This document shows positions 1-10,324 of a DNA stretch of 64,000 nucleotides, one piece after another. A program made the translations under genes and the position numbers. The stretch spans positions 229,501 through 293,500 of the forward strand of contig JAJOZX010001000.1 of the NCBI GenBank assembly GCA_023014485.1. The letters are read 5' to 3'. The stretch comes from Bathynomus jamesi. Its lineage: Eukaryota; Arthropoda; Malacostraca; Isopoda; Cirolanidae. Below the pieces are notes generated by a model that was not told where the DNA came from, made no database searches, and worked only from the letters and a program-made list of their open reading frames with translations. The number at the start of each line of letters is the position of its first letter. The stretch's first letter is position 1.

Positions 1-692
1 ATCGGTTTTATTGTTTTATCACACCCACTCCCTGGAATGCGTACCATACATCTACGTTCAGGGGTATTCACCATTGTACTTTCTCGAACTATGCACATTT
101 TATTCACATTCCGGCGATCTATTTGAGAGAAACATATGTCCGTACTTGTCCTTTTTGATGGAAAAACTACTGTATACACATCACTAAACTCTACTAAAAA
201 CTCGCATAAGCCTTTAACTACAACTTCACTGCACTCCTTGTCATAATATACATGGATGTAGTGGTAGAAGTATTTCAGACTGTCCATAATCACAAGAGTT
301 ACATTCACAGCCCCAGTGTACGCGTGCTCGGTGTGATGTAACATGGCGTAATATCTCCTGTTACACCAATCATGAACAAGGTTCACCCAGATTCTTTGCT
401 TCTCTTCTGCAAGCGGGGCTACTTTCACTTCACGATATATGAACGCTCTCGTACAGTTTAATCCTGCAGCATCATCTATTACATCGTTTGTACAGCGAAA
501 CTTCGCAGTGCTCTCGCCGGAATAACCATAGAGTATTTGGACGTCATGCTCCTCATGCTTCGCATGATTTAATGTGGTCTTAAAGGAATCGAAGGAGGGA
601 TGACTAAAATTTATTTGGGTGGTCACCACATCTGTAGACTTTAGTGAGTACCACTTCAGGAATGTAGAGCATGCAACATCGTTGGAGGTCAT
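1..692 (-). CDS. tail ORF1 of copy A, open to the window edge (unknown function)
   Basis: I do not recognise this protein. The frame starts with ATG at 692 and stays open for about 230 codons to the left edge, so the gene is partial. It is the counterpart of 10325-11036 in copy B and of the truncated 38336 ORF in copy C. In copy B the frame breaks near 10830 with a 2-nt difference; here it reads through into the downstream segment, so the two small B frames are one gene. It differs from B by an in-frame 3-nt deletion and a few substitutions. The product is soluble-looking, with many Tyr, Cys and His (for example FYHYIHVYYD) and no signal peptide or clear membrane segment. It is preceded by a GT repeat and a CCGCCCAC box shared by all copies. 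Confidence 0.6.
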   Translation of the reverse strand, partial: MTSNDVACSTFLKWYSLKSTDVVTTQINFSHPSFDSFKTTLNHAKHEEHDVQILYGYSGESTAKFRCTNDVIDDAAGLNCTRAFIYREVKVAPLAEEKQRIWVNLVHDWCNRRYYAMLHHTEHAYTGAVNVTLVIMDSLKYFYHYIHVYYDKECSEVVVKGLCEFLVEFSDVYTVVFPSKRTSTDICFSQIDRRNVNKMCIVRESTMVNTPERRCMVRIPGSGCDKTIKP

Positions 693-868
693 CGTTTTTT
701 TTCTTCTACGCAAAAAATCTTTAGCAGTTAAAAACACATGTCAAAGAACCAGTGCATGTGGCGGTCAACTGAGTACGCAGGAAGATATGTCCCGATTAGC
801 AGCATGAATCATGCAACTCTTTTTATTGAGCGACAACATACAGTGGGCGGTGCTTATAGTTTTTCATG

Positions 869-871
<3 letters not shown>

Positions 872-900
<29 letters not shown>
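872..900. repeat. (AC)n microsatellite
   Basis: Pure AC run. It is the inverted counterpart of the GT run at 10101-10140 in copy B and sits between the polymerase and tail ORF1. Confidence 0.9.
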
Positions 901-904
<4 letters not shown>

Positions 905-978
905 AAGGTGAAAATGAAAAGCTAACTGAAACGTGATTTATTTTAAATAGAAAAATAAATAAAATGTAAAACATCGTA

Positions 979-3235
979 CCCCGTAAGTTTTTGGTCCTGT
1001 TGAGACAAAATAATCAGCGTAGGCATTATCTCCATACTCATCCTTGATCTCATCAGTCAACTCTCCGAGGAATTCCCCAACAGGTGGCATGTACTGTATT
1101 CACCTTCCCTCTCCGTGAATATCACACTATCTGTATCTGCGTACAGAACCCTACGTCTAGGAGAATGCAGTAGACCCCAAAGTTTGATGCGGGAGTATGC
1201 TGTTGTGAAACTGGCTACTGGTATGTTAGTAACACGTGATGTATATGTAGCCAATTCGGTTCTGTTGTACTTTATTCTGTACGTATTACCCACATTCACG
1301 ATCTCCATGACCTCTTTATCGGGAGCGTTGGCGTAATCCCACACCTCGTTATAACTTTGGGCGAGGTGGGCGTTCCCCTTGTCTGTATTCTGAGCAAATT
1401 TCCCCCAAAGACTATTTAGTCACAACTTTGCACTAAAGCGCTTGTCAGGATTCTTCGCAATTTGGTCCCGTTCAAGTTCTATTCCTTCACAATCACGGTA
1501 GCGTTGAATATACGATGATTTTTCATTTTCGCTCTCGACGTAGTGGTATAAAGAACAGAAATCGTAGTAATGGAGTTTCACGCCCTCCGTAGGTGGAAAG
1601 TATATTTTGAAGGGGTTGGTGCGCCCGCCAAACAAACTATCGCCGCATTTGAGAGGATCCAACACTATTGAACGCTTGACGGTATTATTTCTTCGCGATA
1701 CTCTCCATCTGTCTCCATCCGCTCTTTATATTCGTGCGCCCACAAGACCTTGTGAGTGAACTTGGAGCTTATAAGTTGGTCGCGGGTGCGAGTCCATGCG
1801 AGACTGTCGGCAGGAGATCTACCATGGATATCTCCTACGACTCCACACTCAGGACGCTGCCATCCATGCCACCATCAGCCGTTAAAGGAGTATGTAGTCT
1901 TCTCACCAGTGGCACGGTCTTCGCTTAGACCATCCACCCAAAAAACGCGACCGTTAACCTTAATGGCCACTTCCCCCGTTTTGCGGGCATGTTTTATGTA
2001 TACACGGGTCTGTTGCTGCAGATGTATGAGCCAGTAAACAGCCTTATGCACATAACTGCGTAGGTTGTTTCTGTGAATGACGGCCAGTGTATCTTTAGGC
2101 ATGAAGTTGTTCTTGAATACAGTAAAGCACAATGAGGCGAGCGTGGTTGGGGCTTGTAGCGGGTCGCAGTTGAATCGGACTATATACATCCTTCTAAAGT
2201 CCTGAAAACATACTCTAAGTACGCGTACGTCATTCAAACAATAACGCTCACATTCATCCGCTATATTTAAGGATTATCTTCATTAAAACTGTTGTAGTAC
2301 CTCTCAAAATCTTCTCGCACACTCTCACTCATGTTGGCATAGTTAAAGTAATGTTTGGGAGTTGGCAGTCCTACGTAATTTAAAGTTTCGCTAGTGAAAA
2401 AAGTGTAAAGGAAATACCCTTTTGAAACTTCAGCGGCTATACCCATCACCTTGGGTAGCTTGGCTAATTTACAAGATGTGAATAATAAAGTGTCTTTAAA
2501 CTGAACATTACCGCTTAGTTGCATCTGTATAAGCTTGTTTTCTCTTTTCAAAGGATCGCCCGTAAATATCTCCGATGATTCGTGTTCAAGCAGTTCCTTA
2601 TAAAGGAATTGTGTGTCAAATTTTGCGCCGTTATGGGCAAGAATATACACATACATTTTTTTGAAATTGTCCGCTAACTTGACAATATAGGACACAAAGA
2701 GATTCACCGGGTTATCGTGTAAGCTCGTTTTAAAAACGTTTGTACGTTTACCACATTTGCGACACTCATCATACTCGACGCAGATATTCTGGCTTACAAG
2801 TAGATGTGGGCTAACCTTTTTGGTTTCAGCATCCGTGTATGTCTCTATATCGTAGTGTACAGTTATACAAGGCTTATTTTTAGGTTTGGCATACATGTTT
2901 TACACCATCAGCATTACAGTATATAGCTCATGGCATGTAGAACAACAAATTTCATCACATTTATGCCTGAATCCTCCCCAATTGTCCATCATAGGAAATA
3001 TGCCGCATTCACAGATTCTCATTTTCTTGCACGTGCCATTTGATTTATGGAATTCAAAACAGTTATTATTAAAAAATGTGCGTCTACACACATTACAGTC
3101 CCTCTTCTCAGCTTCAACTATACGACTTTCACACTTGGAGCTTTCACACTACTCACATACCATGTGGTCATCCTTTTAATGCTTCACTATATCATCAGCA
3201 AACTCGACACATCCCTTACACAAATTATGATGCTT
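979..3235 (-). pseudogene. protein-primed DNA polymerase B, copy A (broken)
   Basis: Minus-strand remnant of the Maverick-type family B DNA polymerase. Visible parts include the Cys-rich finger region (about 3080-2900), exonuclease motif I (YDIETYTD) and the AHNGAKFDTQF motif within 2896-2267, and the palm motif YADTDS near 1125. The palm is cut by a 423-bp deletion right after the first palm motif, and the C-terminus is missing. Stops and frameshifts shared with copy B include a stop inside the conserved KxxxNS palm motif (about 1420) and a frameshift at about 2268. It cannot encode an active polymerase. The N-terminal part is absent because the duplication breakpoint lies at about 3235. Confidence 0.85.
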
Positions 3236-3691
3236 TGTCTATATATCTGTATGTGTTTTTATGTGTGAAGTAGCGACGCATGCGTTCCTTTATGGTACGT
3301 TGAACTCTCAGCTAAAGATGCCTTATGTATAGAATTGCTAGTGTAATAACTGATATTAATTTCTGGGGAACTAGCCACAAATATCTATAGAATACATCTA
3401 TTATTTATTAATGGGATGTAGCGGTAGCCTCCATTACACACTGAATATCTCTGCATGTCTGTTAAATCCACCTGCCAAATAGACTCAACCGAGGCTGCTG
3501 TTGTCTTGCCTGTTTTAAACCTTTTTCTCACCGGCTTATGAAATGTATAAGCATCTTGTTCCCCCAAAAACCTCTCAACATCTTTTTTTCCCTACTCCCT
3601 CATTATAAACGCCTCTGTACACTCTATTAACACCACCGTAGGAGGCTGGGCTAGAAATACCATAACAACGTCTTCTTAATATGTTAGTCAT
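3236..3691 (-). pseudogene. retrovirus-like integrase of copy B (truncated)
   Basis: The frame starts at 3691 with an N-terminal segment typical of Maverick integrases (ILRRR...SPASYGG). It continues in another frame as 3567-3385, which holds the basic linker (HKPVRKRFKTGKTTA) and the first catalytic-core block WQVDLTDM. There is a frameshift in an A-run near 3580. About 190 bp are deleted after the LWL block, removing the second catalytic Asp. Part of the third block (VQRTIKERM) remains at about 3300, and the gene is cut by the inverted copy at 3235. The family inserts element DNA through an RNase H-like D,D,E core; this copy is inactive. Confidence 0.75.
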
Positions 3692-3830
3692 TTGCGTATT
3701 TTAGAGGCGCTCGGGTAGGGTTGGCCGTTGCTGTTTGGTCTCTTCTTCCTCCTCTTCAGAGGTGTTACCGCTGTGGCCGAAGGCGTGTTTTAGCTGTGGT
3801 ACATGCGAGGCTTGCCTCATGTCTTTTAAC
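3692..3830. other. spacer between integrase and 202-aa gene
   Basis: Short diverged spacer matching 32152-32221 of copy C in part. Reading frames here are degraded; the tail of the 202-aa gene probably extended into it, since the copy C version runs further. Confidence 0.4.
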
Positions 3831-4439
3831 CTATTCAGATCGCCTATCAGTGTTTTTTGGGACATTTATTTGCTGTAGTCTTGCTTTAATATGTTCCCAT
3901 CTTACTCGTGAGGGCCTATCCCACTTCCTCACCAAGTCGTGAACGATGTCAATGATGTTCGAACCCTGTACCTTTGATCCTTCAACAACAACCTCACCTG
4001 TATCGGTCCTCTGTATAATGGTATCCTCACTCAAGAGATTATAAAGACGTAAACCTTTATTCCTCAATGTATGTGGGAGACTGCTTTTTAATACATGCTC
4101 GATATGTTGTGTGGTCGCTCCGTTGTTATTTGACTGTTCTTCTCTAGCCTCGGTCTCAGGTCCTATTCCTCCATGCTCAACGTCGTCTGCGTTGTGCCTA
4201 ATAACTACGGGGACCTCTGTCGGATTCTTATAATTTTTGTACTCATGAAGAAATTTCTGCAGAGCTTCTTGGTATAAGATTCTTTTCTCATCAGGAGACT
4301 TTTCACTGTTTAATAGGTCTAACAATTCGCTTTCCATTCTTTTAAGCCTGCTTTTTCGGGGTTCTAGAACCGTATCTGGACGCTTTGAGCTTTGTAGTGA
4401 AGCATACACCTCGTGTGAAATCACGACTACTTTCTTCAT
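3831..4439 (-). CDS. conserved Maverick/adintovirus-associated protein, 202 aa (unknown function)
   Basis: Single open frame with ATG at 4439. The N-terminus (MKKVVVISHEVYASLQ) leads into a charged, probably helical stretch rich in Lys and Glu (residues about 25-75), then a variable acidic linker. The C-terminal block is conserved in copy C (GEVVVEG, QGSNIIDIVHDLVRKWDRP). From memory, similar proteins accompany arthropod Maverick-type elements, but I know no assigned role; a virion or packaging function is a guess from its position between integrase and ATPase. The ATG overlaps the stop of the upstream small gene by one base (TAATG), an overlap also seen in copy C. Copy C runs further at its C-terminus than this one. 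Confidence 0.65.
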   Translation of the reverse strand: MKKVVVISHEVYASLQSSKRPDTVLEPRKSRLKRMESELLDLLNSEKSPDEKRILYQEALQKFLHEYKNYKNPTEVPVVIRHNADDVEHGGIGPETEAREEQSNNNGATTQHIEHVLKSSLPHTLRNKGLRLYNLLSEDTIIQRTDTGEVVVEGSKVQGSNIIDIVHDLVRKWDRPSRVRWEHIKARLQQINVPKNTDRRSE

Positions 4440-4762
4440 TATATTAAACTAGTCAGTAAAGGCCCCAAAACTGAAAATAAGATGGGCAGGAATGAACGCC
4501 CTCTTTGCACAATAATTCGCTTTTTCTTCCCCACAGTTTAACTTTTACGAGCGAGTGCGCGTATTATGTTCTTGAAACGACGTAGGCGAGCCTTCTGAGG
4601 GGGTTTCATTGGTACATTACATTTTATAACGTTAAGACAAATTTCACAGATGCATTTTAAAAAGTCGGAGTCAATATTTTTAACAAATAGCTGTTGCAGT
4701 GCCCGTGGCAGTAGATGATAGATTTTTATAAATTCAGGGTATTTCTTTAACCTCTTTGTCAT
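4439..4762 (-). pseudogene. small basic/hydrophobic late protein (one nonsense codon)
   Basis: The frame opens at 4762 with MTKRLKKYPEF, has a helical middle (FLKCICEICLNVIKCNVP) and a basic patch ending RALARKS. An in-frame TAA then interrupts it at 4538-4540; copy C has CAA at that codon. Beyond the stop the same frame continues through KKKRIIVQ and a hydrophobic, glycine-containing end (FLPILFSVLGPLL) to the TAA at 4439. Intact it would be about 107 residues. Similar small proteins with a hydrophobic C-terminus occur in arthropod Maverick-like elements; a minor virion component is plausible but unproven. Its ATG overlaps the ATPase stop by 4 nt (ATGA), and its stop overlaps the next ATG by 1 nt. 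Confidence 0.65.
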
Positions 4763-5396
4763 TCTGGAATATACACCGTTTCAACCTCGTTTGGGAATAT
4801 AGTCGTTCTTAGAGCACCCTGAACGTGTTTCGCGGGTGAAGGTCACAAAGCGAATATTTGTAACGTTGGCTTGTAGCTTCTTTATAAACTTCCAAAAACT
4901 CCTTATGCTGATTCGGGAACACTTGATTGGCTAATACCCTAATTTGTGACACATCTCTACGTTGTGCGAATAAGACTAGATATTGTGTATTTAGCGACAT
5001 ATCGCGCATGTATCTATTTTTGAAAAATAGATTCTGATTGATGAAGAATACACTTATGTTAAGAGGGAGGGAGAACACTGTAAATATCTCGGCAAACGTT
5101 TTATCCATTTCTAACATGAGATCGTCAATTACAATGATCGTGTGCTCATTACCCTTTAACGAACTGACATCATATACACCTTTGTGGAACAAAATACCAT
5201 CTTGGTACTCATTGAATACTGACTGGTATGTCGAATAGTACCACTTGACTTTATGCACAAATTTTGAGAACATCTCCCTCTTATATTTAATGATTTTAAG
5301 CACAAACACAGTTTTACCACATCCTGTAGGGCCAGATATAATGCATGTGGACAGGCTCGTGAACCTGAATTTTTCTACAGAATCCATCTCTAACAC
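4759..5396 (-). pseudogene. FtsK/HerA-type genome-packaging ATPase, copy B (frameshift near the end)
   Basis: The frame starts at ATG 5396 and is open to 4809 (195 aa). Walker A is GPTGCGKT (about residues 20-27) and Walker B is TIIVIDDLM (about 85-93). The downstream NISVFFINQNLF and SLNTQYLVLFAQRRDVSQI blocks are typical of Maverick/adintovirus A32-type packaging ATPases. A one-base loss near 4809 relative to copy C shifts the frame, so the last 17 or so residues up to the natural stop at 4759 are out of frame. The natural stop overlaps the next gene's ATG (ATGA). The gene points away from the polymerase with a gap of about 90 bp. Expected role: ATP-driven packaging of viral DNA into the capsid. 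Confidence 0.85.
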
Positions 5397-5485
5397 GTCA
5401 CACTCCTAACTGGAACATTTACAAAATATAATAAAATTTTAAGTGACGCTCCTTATATTCTACAGTCTTGTTTTTCTTCTTCCCC
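5397..5485. promoter_or_regulatory. compact divergent promoter between ATPase and polymerase
   Basis: Only about 90 bp separate the ATPase ATG from the polymerase reading frame. The stretch is AT-rich with a TATA-like tract (aaaatataataaaat, about 5417-5431) usable on either strand. The counterpart in copy C is 33829-33913. Promoter activity is inferred from the divergent arrangement only. Confidence 0.4.
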
Positions 5486-5486
5486 A
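5472..5486 (+). promoter_or_regulatory. candidate 3' splice site of the polymerase mRNA
   Basis: A pyrimidine tract followed by CAG (tttcttcttccccag) directly precedes the conserved start of the polymerase frame. The frame contains no usable ATG near its beginning. Copy C keeps the same structure (ttttctcccacag, ending at 33913). This suggests the start codon lies on an upstream exon. Confidence 0.45.
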
Positions 5487-8400
5487 GAACCGTGAATGAT
5501 GACAAGGATGAAGTACTGTGCCAGCAGCATATCCCCATCATAGATATTGCAGGTGATACCGATGACAGTGTAGTTGTTGTTGAGGCTACAGAGTACACCA
5601 TTACCCCCGCTAGCGATCCCCCAGCAACGCCGACTGTAGCACCCCCATGCGATAATTCGCGAAGAAAACGGGGCCATGACGAAGTTGACAATTCGCCTTC
5701 CACGTCAGGTGTAAAGCGCGCCAGGAGTGCGTCGGTTGTTAGACCCACAGTAATAGAGCCCCAACCCTCAACGTCTTACGACACAGCCCCCACATTAGTT
5801 TCTTCTAAAAATAAAACTGTGCCCCCTTATTCCGTACCCTCCACAGCAGCAGCTCATTCTGTAGACAGTAGCATAACATTCGAGCTGGTGCGTACCGTCA
5901 CACCCACCCCAGCCCTGACTAGAAACCGGTACGTAGTCAGGGTCGACCGCGAACCATGTATAGTAGCGGCGTTGAACACGGTCTAGGACGTGTAGTCGAA
6001 CGTATTGTAGAGCTTGCCCTTCAGAACAGTGAGAAACGTGAAGCCAGGACGCGATTGTCCTTCGGGTTCGGGACAAATGATGGCGATGTAGATGATTTTT
6101 GGGTAGTAATACCATAGAGGCGCTTGGCTGTTGTGGATATAGACTACATTCTGGGTCGTATAATGCAGGCCTCTCAAAGTAGCATCGCATTCAACATAGA
6201 CAACTTAACGATAGATATTCAACACGCATTCCGCGTTGCGGGACATACGGTCACACCTTATACTCTTAATTTCAATTATCATGCTATTTACAGACAACAT
6301 ATAAACTCCGAGCATGGCTGGGGCTTTAAAGCAGTAGTCTTAGTTCATATGTTTACTGTACTAAATGCATGGGCGACAAAAATTTGGTTGCCGACGGTTG
6401 TGCAGCGTGCCCCTAAACTGGCCGCAGACGGCAAGATCGATTTTGACTGTAATATGGGGCCTGAAGAGCTGAGAAGGGTAGAACAGGAAATGAATGTTCG
6501 TATAGTTGTATTTGGATTGGATTATCGTCGTATGACCGTGTATATTTTTAAAAGCAATATGAGCGACCATACAAACCTTTATTTATTTTAGCGCTGTCAG
6601 GGGCAACGTATCTCCCTATCCGCAATATAAGGGCTTTTTACGCGAGTTATGATAAAAGTCGGAAATATGGAAGGCATCATGATGTGTGTAAGGGATGTAT
6701 CGAGTTTGCTGATGATATAGTGAAGCATTAAAAGGATGACCACATGGTATGTGAGTAGTGTAAAAGCTCCAAGTGTGAAAGTCGTATAGTTGAAGCTGAG
6801 AAGAGGGACTGTAATGTGTGTAGACGCACATTTTTCAATAATAACTGTTTTGAATTCCATAAATCAAATGGCACGTGCAAGAAAATGAGAATCTGTGAAT
6901 GCGGCATATTTCCTATGATGGACAATTGGGGAGGATTCAGGCATAAATGTGATGAAATTTGTTGTTCTACATGCTATGAGCTATATACTGTAATTCTGAT
7001 GGTGTAAAACATGTATGCCAAACCTAAAATAAGCCTTGTATAACTGTACACTACGATATAGAGACATACACGGATGCTGAAACCAAAAAGGTTAGCCCAC
7101 ATCTACTTGTAAGCCAGAATATCTGCGTCGAGTATGATGAGTGTCGCAAATGTGGTAAACGTACAAACGTTTTTAAAACGAGCTTACACGATAACCCGGT
7201 GAATCTCTTTGTGTCCTATATTGTCAAGTTAGCGGACAATTTCAAAAAAATGTATGTGTATATTCTTGCCCATAACGGCGCAAAATTTGACACACAATTC
7301 CTTTATAAGGAACTGCTTGAACACGAATCATCGGAGATATTTACGGGCGATCCTTTGAAAAGAGAAAACAAGCTTATACAGATGCAACTAAGCGGTAATG
7401 TTCAGTTTAAAGACACTTTATTATTCACATCTTGTAAATTAGCCAAGCTACCCAAGGTGATGGGTATAGCCGCTGAAGTTTCAAAAGGGTATTTCCTTTA
7501 CACTTTCTTCACTAGCGAAACTTTAAATTACGTAGGACTGCCAACTCCCAAACATTACTTTAACTATGCCAACATGAGTGATAGTGTGCGAGAAGATTTT
7601 GAGAGGTACTACAACAGTTTTAATGAAGATAATCCTTAAATATAGCGGATGAATGTGAGCGTTATTGTTTGAATGACGTACGCGTACTTAGAGTATGTTT
7701 TCAGGACTTTAGAAGGATGTATATAGTCCGATTCAACTGCGACCCGCTACAAGCCGCAACCACGCTCGCCTCATTGTGCTTTACTGTATTCAAGAACAAC
7801 TTTATGCCTAAATAGGCTGACCATACGTACCGGTTTGAACGGGACAGTACCGTTTTGTATGGGTTTTTGTATGGGTTCTGTCACTGAAGAATAATTGTAA
7901 GCTCAATATGTTTATGTGCTTACTTTTTCATGAATACAGAATATTACATAACCCCCGTCCCTTTTTTGCCATCCCAATGTCCCGTTTTTGTCTCAAGGAA
8001 ATATGGTCAGCCTATGCCTAAAGATACACTGGCCGTCATTCACAGAAACAACCTACGCAGTTATGTGCATAAGGCTGTTTACTGGCTCATACATCTGCAA
8101 AAACAGACCCGTGTATACATAAAACATGCCCGCAACACAAGGGGGAAGTGGCCATTAAGGTTAACGGTCGCGTTTTTTGGGTGGATGGTCTAAGCGAAGA
8201 CCGTGCCACTGGTGAGAAGACTACATACTCCTTTAACGGCTGCTGGTGGCATGGATGCCAGCGTCCTGAGTGTGGAGTCGTAGGAGATATCCATGGTAGA
8301 TCTCCTGCCGACAGTCTCGCATGGACTCGCACCCGCGACCAACTTATAAGCTCCCAGTTCACTCACAAGGTCTTGTGGGCGCACGAATATGAAGAGCGGA

Positions 8401-9872
8401 TGGAGACAGATGGAGAGTATCGCGAAGAAATAATACCGTCAAGCGTTCAATAGTGTTGGATCCTCTCAAATGCGGCGATAGTTTGTTTGGCGGGCGCACC
8501 AACCCCTTCAAACTATACTTTCCACCTACGGAGGGCGTGAAACTCCATTACTACGATTTCTGTTCTTTATACCCCTACGTGATGAAGAACAATCCGTACC
8601 CCGTAGGAGCACCTGAAGAACTGGTGGGCCCCGCCCTTCCTACCATCGAAGATTTCTCAGCTAATTTGAACGAGAACTATTTCGGACTTTCTTTCGTAGA
8701 TGTACTTCTCCCTCGCGATTTGTGGATGCCTCTCTTACCCGTCGTTATAGATCACAAGTTCATGTTTCCTCTGTGCGTGAAGTACGCATGGGAGAACAAT
8801 GGGGCGTGTAATCACACAACCAACCAGAGGAAGATCAGAGGCTATAAACAAATCCTGAGCTGTATCTAGCCGTTCATCACGGTTACAGAATATTGAAGAT
8901 ATATGAGGTGTGAAGGTTTCAGAAGCTCCCCAACCTTTTCACACCATATATAAACACCTTTTTGAAGGATAAAGTAGAAGCATCACGGTACCCTCGAGGA
9001 GTCGAGAGCGAAAATGAAAAATCATCGTATATTCAACGCTACCGTGATTGTGAAGGAATACAACTTGAACGGGACCAAATTGCGAAGAATCCTGACAAGC
9101 GCTTTAGTGCAAAGTTGTGACTAAATAGTCTTTGGGGGAAATTTGCTCAGAATACAGACAAGGAGAACGCCCACCTCGCCCAAAGTTATAACGAGGTTTG
9201 GGATTACGCCAACGCTCCCGATAAAGAGGTCATGGAGATCGTGAATGTGGGTAATACGTACATAATAAAGTACAACAGAACCGAATTGGCTACATATACA
9301 TCACGTGTTACTAACATACCAGTAGCCAGTTTCACAACAGCATACTCCCGCATCAAACTTTGGGGTCTACTGCATTCTCCTAGACGTAGGGTTCTGTACG
9401 CAGATACAGATAGTGTGATATTCACGGAGAGGGAAGGTGAATACATGCCACCTGTTGGGGAATTCCTCGGAGAGTTGACTGATGAGATCAAGGATGAGTA
9501 TGGAGATAATGCCTACGCTGATTATTTTGTCTCAACAGGCCCAAAAACGTATGGGGTACGGGTGAGGGTGGGGGAGAAATGAAATATATCGTGAAGGCGA
9601 AAGGCATCACGCTTAACCAGGCGAAAGGCATCACGCTTAACCAGGCGAACCGGCGAATCGTCAACTTTGATTCGCTGAAGGAGCTAGTAAGCTTGGAAGA
9701 TGAGGGTGACCAACAACCCCAACTGACTGTAGGGACTCACAATTTTCGGGCACAGAAGCTGGGGGGCGTGAAGGAACTTAGGGGGACGAAAGTGTGTCGT
9801 AACACATATAGAAAACGCTACCAGGTGCCTGGCACCCACGATACTGTTCCCTTTGGATACCACGAGGCGTGA
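5487..9872 (+). pseudogene. protein-primed DNA polymerase B, copy B (multiple breaks)
   Basis: Long Maverick-type polymerase remnant. The N-terminal extension (5487-6590) is acidic and Ser/Pro-rich with an NLS-like SRRKRGHDE...GVKRARS region, then a conserved block (GRIMQASQSS, YTLNFNYHAIYRQHIN). A Cys-rich multi-finger region follows at 6690-7010. The exonuclease has YDIETYTD (about 7054) and AHNGAKFDTQF (about 7270). Palm motifs are FCSLYPYVMKNN (about 8560), a KxxxNS block carrying a TGA instead of Cys (9118-9120) and YADTDS (about 9398). Breaks include a stop at about 6114, frameshifts near 6590, 7000, 7635 and 8150, and a 202-bp MITE insertion at 7813. The family replicates element ends by protein priming; this copy is dead. 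Confidence 0.9.
7813..8014. mobile_element. 202-bp hAT-like MITE inside polymerase of copy B
   Basis: Terminal inverted repeats TAGGCTGACCATA / TATGGTCAGCCTA, with the 8-bp target duplication TGCCTAAA on both sides (7805-7812 and 8015-8022). No coding capacity. Absent from copy A at the equivalent site, so it inserted after the inverted duplication or only into this arm. Confidence 0.85.
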
Positions 9873-10094
9873 ATATTGCTGTCATGTTAGTGTATATTTA
9901 TATGTTGACGAAATTTTACAGCTTATTTATCCTTCTATTTATTACATGTACTTGTTTCAGTTATGATGCATGAATATTTGTTATTTATATATTTCGTGAA
10001 TTAGAGACTATTTACATGTTGACGATGTTTTACATTTTATTTATTTTTATATTTAAAATAAATCACGTTTCAGTTAGCTTTTCATTTTCACCTT

Positions 10095-10100
<6 letters not shown>
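9873..10100. other. non-coding spacer after polymerase, copy B
   Basis: AT-rich region with two diverged copies of a short motif (atgttgacga...tttta at about 9902 and 10016). No gene seen. Confidence 0.5.
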
Positions 10101-10142
<42 letters not shown>

Positions 10143-10324
10143 TGTACATGAAAAACTCTAAGCACCGCCCACTGCATGTTGTCGCTCAATAAAAAAAGTC
10201 GCTTGATTCATGCTGCTAATCGGGACATATCTTCGTGCGTACTTAGTTGACCGCCACATGCACTGGTTCTTTGACGTGTGTTTTTAACTGCTAAAGATTT
10301 TTTGCGTAGAAGAAAAAAAAAACG
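10101..10324 (+). promoter_or_regulatory. conserved leader of the tail ORF cluster: (GT)n plus CCGCCCACTG box
   Basis: A GT run (10101-10140) is followed by ctctaagcaccgcccactg (10155-10173) and gcgtacttagttga (about 10237-10250), upstream of the tail ORF1 ATG. Copy C has the same order: GT run at 38150-38190, taagctccgcccactg at 38208-38223, gcgtactcagttga at 38266-38279. Copy A carries the inverted equivalent. Conservation across three copies suggests a promoter or leader; the function is inferred. Confidence 0.45.

Larger units (their letters stand above)
1..3235 (-). mobile_element. Maverick copy A: inverted duplicate of copy B
   Basis: Read on the minus strand, this segment matches plus-strand 6.67-11.02 kb almost base for base; position 1 corresponds to 11018. 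It probably continues beyond the left window edge. Relative to copy B it lacks about 423 bp inside the polymerase palm (junction near 1537), about 465 bp spanning the polymerase C-terminus (junction near 980, with ACG microhomology), and the 202-bp MITE present only in B. At about 3235 it is fused to the integrase remnant of copy B. It shares old polymerase lesions with B, so the duplication came after decay. Confidence 0.85.

Noticed and set aside
1115..1336. Plus-strand frames opposite the polymerase in copy A (also 1734-2037, 2886-3273)
   Set aside because: Antisense shadows of the polymerase pseudogene; the same shadows appear opposite copies B and C.
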